This document shows positions 57,566 through 64,000 of a DNA stretch of 64,000 bases, piece by piece (positions within the stretch are counted from its first letter, which is position 1; each line of letters starts with the position of its first letter). Source of the DNA: Phytophthora hibernalis (lineage: Eukaryota; Oomycota; Peronosporomycetes; Peronosporales; Peronosporaceae); the NCBI GenBank assembly GCA_012656075.1, contig JAAKBF010000324.1:62001-126000 (forward strand), written 5' to 3'. The position numbers and the translations under genes were made by a program. The notes under the pieces were generated by a model. The model did no database searches and was not told where the DNA came from. It saw only the letters and a list, made by a program, of their open reading frames with translations.

Positions 57566-60500
57566 ATGCGTCGGCGCTACGAACGTCGGCGCGCCGCCAA
57601 GGCCAAGGCTGCCAAGGCCGTCGAGAAACCCAGCGCGTCCACCAGCTCTTCAGGTCCCTCAGATGCCACCACAGCCACCAACGCGACGCCCACGACCAAG
57701 AAGCGGCAGACGACGGTGCACGCGGCGGCGCAGATCAAGCTGCACGTGCACGGTCACGAGTTCCAGAGCGGCGACGAGATCGTGCTTAACCCCGACAGCT
57801 TCCCGCAACTCAAGGAGCTCGTGTGGAAGGACTACGTGGTGGAGGTCTTCCACCCAGAGCACGCGGGTGACGCGCAGCTCGTGGCCTCGGACATGGCCGA
57901 GGGTTCCCCACAGAAGCACCTGCTGCTGGAGATCCCAGAGAGCAGCAACGCGCCGCTCAAAGGAAAGATGCAGGTGAGTGTACTGAAGGACACGGCCGCC
58001 ATCTTCCAACTGGCGCCCTTCAAGGACGTCACGGTGCGCTTCCTGCCCAAGACGCAGGTGGAGGTGGACTACGTCGAGGTCTCGCTCAAGGACCAGTTCA
58101 TGTCGAGACGAGACCTCATGTACCTGAAACAGTCCATGGTGGGCACGGCGCTCTATGTGGGCAAAACGATTCGCGTGCAGGGAACGCGGTGGCAGGTGCT
58201 GGACGTGCGTGCAGGCAGCGACAAGGTGCGCAGCGGCGTGATCTCGGAGAAGACCAAGTTCACGTTCCGCTCGCGCACGTCGCGGATTATGTGGCTGGTG
58301 CAGATCAGCCCCGAGATGTGGGATATGGCCAACTCGGGTATGCTGTACCTGGAGATTTTCTTGACGGTCGTGCGCAACGTGCTCAAGAAGTGGATGAAGC
58401 ACAAAGTCTCGCACAGCCTCACGATTCTTTTATTCACGCTGCTTTTACCCGGAAATGGATCAGGACCAGGACGTATCGACTTCTGGGGGACATTACCCCC
58501 ACCGAAGGTTTGTGCCGAAGAGGAAGCAGTCGCGTGCCGCTGACGATGAGAGGGAGTCGTCGTTCCCGTACGAGCGAAGTGACTGCTTTTCTGTAGGTGT
58601 GGATGAAGATGGTCGACACTATCAGGACTTTTACAAATTGGTGGCATTCGACAGTATAATTACAGATGTACACCCGTTGCTTGTGAAGCTGAAGGAGGAG
58701 ATGAACGCATTCCCGCGTGAATGCGGGTGGCGGTCTCCGGCAGATTTTTATGTTTCGTCCTTCTCGCCTGTGGAAACGATTCAGGATGAATCGGGTCCAC
58801 GCCCAGGAGTTCCCTCAAATGCGCGCGATGGCAATTTGCTTGAGGCCGTGAATATCGTGCTTAATATTTTTGAGAAGCATCATATCGACCGTGATTTATC
58901 ACGTAGCGGTCAGAGTGTTGTGCTCATTTCGCCAGGCAACGGTATTTTCTCCGTGAATAAGCGACTTTCCGAGATTACAGAACAGCGCATGATGGACCAC
59001 GGTATCGGTATTGACTTGATCTCGTTGGCATCCCGCCCACTCCACAAGTGTCCACTGTTTCTTTTCAAGCAATCCGACCTGTCCGAAATGAAGCTACCTG
59101 GTCGGAAAGAAGGAAACCCTGCAACAGAAATGTGTCTGTGCAATAATAACCCTCATGCTTCGAAAAATGGGTTTCAGCGACGCTCACGTACAGGATCAAG
59201 TGATGCTATGACAGATTCCCAGTCAACGGTAGCAGATACTGGGGTATCAGCGATGCGAACAGGCCAGTTGTGCAAGTATTGTTTGCAACGAATGGAAAAC
59301 CGCAAGAATTATATCGTACCGCTCTGGATCCCGCTTTGGTTCGTGCAGGAAAATATGCTGATGCCGCACAAGTGTCCGTTAGACGAAGACATTACCCAAT
59401 TTTGTGATGTTTGCGCGCCCCAGAACTCGAAAAACAAAGTGTTTGAGCCGCTGCCGATGTGCCGGATGTTCAAAGACACCGATTTCACACATTTTGGATA
59501 CTTGTCGCTCCCGAAGCCGTTGGAGTGTTTGCTGAATGACTATCAATCAGCCGAGTCGTCGTTGAGTGATGATGAGCACGACAACGTTGCTCTTGGCACA
59601 GCTCCCTCGGCCAATGGGTCTACGTATGACGACGTCATCTTTGCCGGCCTAAATAGCGATCTAGTCCGAGCTCGGGCATCGTCAATAACGTGCTCCGACG
59701 ACTCTCTATCATACGACGGCGAAGTGGTAACCAAACAACGCACTTTTTCATTGTCTGAACAAAACAAGTTGCTACAGGAATACGAACGATACGACGATGA
59801 AGTGTTTGGCTTTGCGCCAGCGCCCAAACTAGCACAGAAGTCGTCCGACAGCGACATGAGTGTTCGCTTAGGTTCAACCCCACCACTTCGCCAAGGAATG
59901 TCGTACCTGAACTCTATGATCAAGAAACGAACAGGTACTACTGGGTTCCAATCCGGCTCCGCTGGAAATGAAAATGGTGGCAGTAATAGCGGTGGGGCAC
60001 GCTGGCGCCAATACGAACAGCGAGAGCCTTCTCCTCTGAATGTCGATATGACCGAATACCGAGGCAGTTTGGAGGCTAAGGTCGGATCTTTGGATGACGA
60101 AAAGGACAAACCACGGATACATTCGAGCTCGTTTCCAAACACGTTTCAATTGGGCGATGGAAGTGGCCCGAATCACACACCATTCACCAATAGCCCCGTC
60201 CTTCGCCCTGCGGAGGGCGCAGTAAAAGAGGATATTTTCCATTCGCAGGCTTTCATGCTGAAGCAACTCACCAGCAATCAGCGCCGATGGAGTCAGATAC
60301 GTCCATACGAAGACCAACAGTACAAGATTGCGCAGAATGTCCTCAAGTGGAGAAGTTTATGCTTCCCTGCACTATTACCACTTGCAAGTGATTTCATGCC
60401 AGCCCCGAAAGAGCTACAAGCCCACTATACCGAGTCATTCTACAGTGTTATGCTACCTGAGCGGGACGAGCAGAATGGAGTGACATTCCGCGATTATCGT

Positions 60501-62080
60501 GAGCTGGTACTGGAAATGGTTGCCCAGCGTCTGTCTCAAGATTTCCAGCTTGTCTCGGCAGAGCACTCGAGTGAGAAAGATGGCACCGTGTTTCGTCTGA
60601 GTATGGGGCATCGCATCCACGAAATTGTTTACAACGAAGAAACTCAAACAATCGACGTAAAGCGCTACCTTCAGAAGGTGACGACCCGATCGGATGTGGA
60701 CATAATGGAGTATCGCTATTCTCTCTGGTCTCCTGTAGTGGATCGATTTGTCAATGTCGCGCAGGAGTTCCGCAAGTACCCGCAGATTGAGTACCAGTGG
60801 AATCACCTGGATCAGCTGATATGCGGCTACATCGATGATATGAGTGAAGGAATTCGCTACAAGCGCAGCCTCTATTGTATTCTCCCTCCTCGACTGGGTG
60901 GGTCTGATGTCGGAGACCAAGGTAAGGAAGACGATGTATTTTGCTTAGTTTTTGATGGAGGTGCTGATCTATTTGCTGCCAACAGAAAACCTGCGCGATT
61001 ATACAGAGGGCTGCCGCAAGTTCTTTGAGTTCTTGCGCGCGAAGGCAGACGCAAGCACAGGGTTCCCGAATGTGAAGATGTCAACCGACTGGAGGAAAGA
61101 CATCACAACAAGCGGCACCAAGGCTTTTAAGCGTGTGGGCCAAAGGAGTGTCAAGATGCTACTGCAAACCAACGACGCAGTCACGAGTCAGAACTGGGTC
61201 ATTGCGAAGGTCGACATGGAAGTCTTGCCGACGCAGTGCTTTCACGTCGAGATTCAGTGGCTTGTGTGCCGTAGCTCTCTAGTCGACGATCTGATCACTG
61301 GAATTAGCCGCCGCGCAAAGCAGCTGGGACTGGAGCTGCAACAAGTGACTGAGAACGGCATCACGAGCAACCTTGATCTCCACCCGCTGAACTGCCCGAT
61401 CTTCCTGAAGATAAGCGATCCGTTTGAGCGAGAAATGGTGGAGAAGGCGCTGATCGAACGCTTTGACTTTTGCTGTGAGGCGCTGCACCCGATCCCATTC
61501 ACGCACCTGAACCACAACGCGGAGTACGCGGTCGTGATGCAGGATCCTCGTCCGCCGCGCGCGCCGCATGATATCGTACTACCGGCAGTACGTGCATAGG
61601 TCGTTGGCGTGCTTTGCGCGCATGACGCAGACCGGGTTGGTGTGGATCTCGAACCAGAAGGTGCACGACGACGAGATCCAGCCGATCTTCGACGAGCTGC
61701 GGCAGTATATTGAGTCACTGCAGGTGGCACGCTCGGCGTTGATGAGCGTCCTCGATGACGTGTTCGATCCTGTAGCGGCGGCGGTGGCACCACCGCTGCC
61801 AATTGCGGTTGCTAAGCCAAAGGATGCAGATCTGCTGTCGACGCCGGAGGACTCGCCAGGTAGCGATGAGAAAGTCGCACACAGCACAGGCGCAAGCGAG
61901 AATGCCAGCACCTGCAGCGAAGAGGAGAAGGAGAACAGCCCCACAGCGATCAATGTGGTGGTACGCAATGTTGCCTCGCGCGCGGACACGAAACAAGGAT
62001 ACCCGCCTGCTGCTGAGTCCACTGAGCGGGGCCCTCGCTCGCGGCAGAGCCGCAAGTGGATCCCTCTACAGCCGATGTAA
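57566..62080 (+). CDS. DEPDC5: IML1/DEPDC5-like GATOR1 subunit, apparently lacking the DEP domain
   Basis: Subunit of the GATOR1 GTPase-activating complex that turns down TORC1 on amino-acid shortage. Landmarks in order: KDQFMSRRDLMYLKQSMVG, HSLTILLF, DGRHYQDFYKLVA, ISPGNGIFSVNKRLSEITEQ, HGIGIDLISLASRPLHKCPL, LTSNQRRW, WNHLDQLICGYID, and a C-terminal domain with VLPTQCFHVEIQWLVCRSS, all matching human DEPDC5 in order. A Cys-rich insert (LCKYCLQRMENRK, FCDVCAPQ) lies near 59270-59440. The roughly 80-residue DEP domain that should lie between EFLRAKAD (61035) and the C-terminal domain is absent. The probable intron is 60922-60985. Frame changes lie near 58450-58550 and near 61565. Confidence 0.92.
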
Positions 62081-63032
62081 CACCGTCTGCAGTCTCGAAC
62101 GGATATTCCCCCACTTCCAAGTGTATGTCGGCAACGCCGGCAACAGCAGGTCCTCCATCGAGATGATTCTGATGAAGCCATTTTGTAACGACTGTCCAAA
62201 GGACACGTACATGTACTACTCATGTATCTTTGCGTTTGTCACATGCTCTACGCGGGAAGTTTGAATTTGGGCACCACTGCTTCGTGTGCAAGGGCTGCAA
62301 GTTGAAAGTACATTAATAGCTGCTGGCAACAGTTCGCTCTTCTCGTGGCGATGAACTTGTCCTCTACACTTACAAACCGCCGATCCCCCACCGCTCTCTT
62401 TGCAGCAATCGGCGAGTGTTGGCGGTACGTACGGGCGTCATCTGCACAATCATGCCCAATTCGAGCAATTTCAACCCATTCGAAAGGTCGCAGTTATCAT
62501 TTAGAGCCCATATTATGGACCCATATTTCCACCGACAGTGTGTAACTCAGTGGCGTAATCCGCAACGTATGACTTCGACAACAATGGTGCCTCACCGTGA
62601 GGCTCACGCGCCACATGCGCGCGCATGGGCTCGAGTCGCTGGCTGGTTCGCTTCGTACTGCACCGCACCGCGTCGCCTTCGCCTGCATCGCTGCGACGCC
62701 GCAGCGGAATCAGCGCGATGTATCTGTGGGCCGCGTCTCTGCCCGTTACGTCTCCGTTAAAAGACCTTTTTCGGCGCGGATCCAGTGCACATGCCTCTGC
62801 CCTCGCCGCCAGCTGTGGGCCACAATACTCGAGTCCAGTCTTGGCAGTTCGCAACTCCACACGCCGCAGCAACGTGCAGCGGCTCCATCTGCGGCCGTCG
62901 TCTGCCTGCTGCCAAGGGTGACTTTCGCCGCAAGTCACTTTTAATTCCGACACCTCACCCCACTCAAGCTCCGCCTGCACGCGCCTGTCGTGCTGAGCAC
63001 TTTCGTCGGCGTATCGTGTCGCCCTTCGCCGC
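62081..63032. other. Intergenic region
   Basis: About 950 bp. A short plus-strand string reading FGHHCFVCKGCKLKV (62266-62310), after CNDCPKDTY (62187-62213), looks like a broken LIM-type zinc finger, with stops between. Otherwise only short frames with no recognisable domain. Confidence 0.4.
62187..62310 (+). pseudogene. Possible LIM-domain remnant
   Basis: Two cysteine/histidine clusters (CNDCPKDTY; FGHHCFVCKGCKLKV) lie 50 nt apart in different frames. The second matches the HCFxCxxC half of a LIM finger. Too short for a firm call; no other exon of such a gene is visible. Confidence 0.25.
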
Positions 63033-63689
63033 ATGATGGCGATCGCCACCGAGAACTACGTGTCGTCGCCCTCGGTCCGCACCGCGCGCGTGGCACCCGG
63101 GAACCTCTTCCGCCGCATGTCGGCGCAGGCCATGGGCATGGAGGCCACGGCGCTGTGCCACCGCTCGCACTGGGTGCCCAAGTCGTCGCGCTCCAGCTGC
63201 TCCAACTGCCGACGCAGCTTCCGCCTCTGGGCCGGCAAGCACCACTGCCGCCTCTGCGGCGAGATCGTGTGCGGCGCCTGCTCCACCAAGCGCATTCTGT
63301 TCCAGAAGAAGAGCGTGCGCACATGTGACGACTGCGTGGATGCCAACGTGCAGAATATCTCGGAGATCAACCGCCGCCGCTCCACGCCCGAGTTCCTGCG
63401 CTCCCACACGAGCCCCGCGGCCATCGCAGACTACGACAGGTACGAGCGCCGCAGTCTGCAGGCCATAGCCAGCAGCCGCAGCCTGCGGAGACACCACTCG
63501 TCCTTCGTGGCCTCGTCTCTCGGGTCGCGCCGCGGGACGAACAGCACAGACCCGGAGGAGAAGGAGGAGGCGCGGACCGTCATGACGTACCGGTTCACCT
63601 TCTCCTGGCAGACGCAGGTCATGACGCTGATGGTTGCGGCTCTCATCGTCTCGGTCGCGTGTATGCTCAAGCTCGTGGTGCAAGTGTAG
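63033..63689 (+). CDS. FYVE-type zinc-finger protein with C-terminal membrane anchor
   Basis: Single-exon protein of 218 residues. A FYVE-like finger occupies about residues 45-105: an SHWVP block in the place of the WxxD motif, CSNC, the basic KHHCRLCG motif that contacts phosphatidylinositol-3-phosphate, CGAC and CDDC. Eight cysteines are present. The middle is Ser/Arg-rich. A hydrophobic helix at the very end (VMTLMVAALIVSVACMLKLV) followed by only three residues makes it a likely tail-anchored protein. Combined PI3P binding and tail anchoring suggests a role at endosomes or membrane contact sites. A variant tryptophan motif (no Asp) may weaken lipid specificity. The start could be 63033 or 63036. 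Confidence 0.9.
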   Translation: MMAIATENYVSSPSVRTARVAPGNLFRRMSAQAMGMEATALCHRSHWVPKSSRSSCSNCRRSFRLWAGKHHCRLCGEIVCGACSTKRILFQKKSVRTCDDCVDANVQNISEINRRRSTPEFLRSHTSPAAIADYDRYERRSLQAIASSRSLRRHHSSFVASSLGSRRGTNSTDPEEKEEARTVMTYRFTFSWQTQVMTLMVAALIVSVACMLKLVVQV

Positions 63690-64000
63690 CCAGGTGTACA
63701 TGTAGATGTACAAATACGATCATTATTGTGGCAGCCGAGTACGGAAGACTTGGCACCGCATAAGCAGTTGACAATGGAGCGCGATTTTGGTGGAGACGGC
63801 GGCGATACATTTGTATGTAGTCTCATTACAGTGCAGCCAGAACATGACAGGAAGGCTTACCACATTGTATCTAAACTCTACCAGTTGCGCAACGGTGGGA
63901 TCCTCACACTGCAGTTCAACATGTTGTACTGCAATGATAGCTCCACGTGATGTATTACACATAGTTTCCTTAGTTTGATGTTCGGACACACAGTCATTTC
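63690..64000. other. Window end, no gene seen
   Basis: 310 bp after the FYVE gene. Short frames on both strands only; no domain, repeat or RNA recognised. Confidence 0.5.

Overview
The window looks like nuclear DNA of an oomycete, most likely Phytophthora or a close relative. The protein-coding genes are GC-rich, carry short GT-AG introns (about 60-110 nt) and are packed tightly (for example 55 bp and 42 bp between convergent stop codons). The gene set is eukaryotic and zoosporic: katanin p80, a CFAP20-family protein and a likely ciliary WD-repeat protein. Typical stramenopile traits include a UDP-glucose pyrophosphorylase-phosphoglucomutase fusion and a fused tunnel-type RNA triphosphatase/guanylyltransferase. 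No species can be assigned from sequence alone.

Layout. 1-6715 is a satellite of about 68 copies of a 98-bp unit; its minus strand reads as a piece of a Tc1/mariner (IS630-like) transposase around the first catalytic Asp (MDETN). 6716-8858 is unassigned and has fold-backs and tRNA-like arms. 8859-24748 carries a CFAP20-like gene, the UGP-PGM fusion, the capping enzyme, a bZIP factor, an AGC kinase and the ribosome-biogenesis GTPase LSG1. 25023-32761 holds a very large WD40/coiled-coil gene convergent with snurportin-1. 32814-35043 is a decayed pogo-like transposon with perfect 25-bp terminal inverted repeats and a TA duplication. 35197-44501 holds CLP1, a mitochondrial-type PPR protein and the TFIIIC B-block subunit. 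44960-53455 is a large inverted duplication: two nearly identical 1.9-kb arms, each with a complete uricase locus, flank a 4.7-kb spacer full of transposon remains, including a second pogo-like element with TIRs. 53763-63689 holds katanin p80, cornichon, the GATOR1 subunit IML1/DEPDC5 (apparently without a DEP domain) and a membrane-anchored FYVE protein.

The genes are housekeeping: mRNA capping, 3' processing, snRNP import, Pol III transcription and 60S export; sugar-nucleotide supply; purine breakdown; TORC1 control; microtubule severing. They do not form one pathway. Many reading frames are interrupted by single-base steps, mostly -1 in short homopolymers, in genes that otherwise look intact. 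I read this mainly as residual consensus error. For those genes the coordinates give the whole gene span, including introns and breaks.
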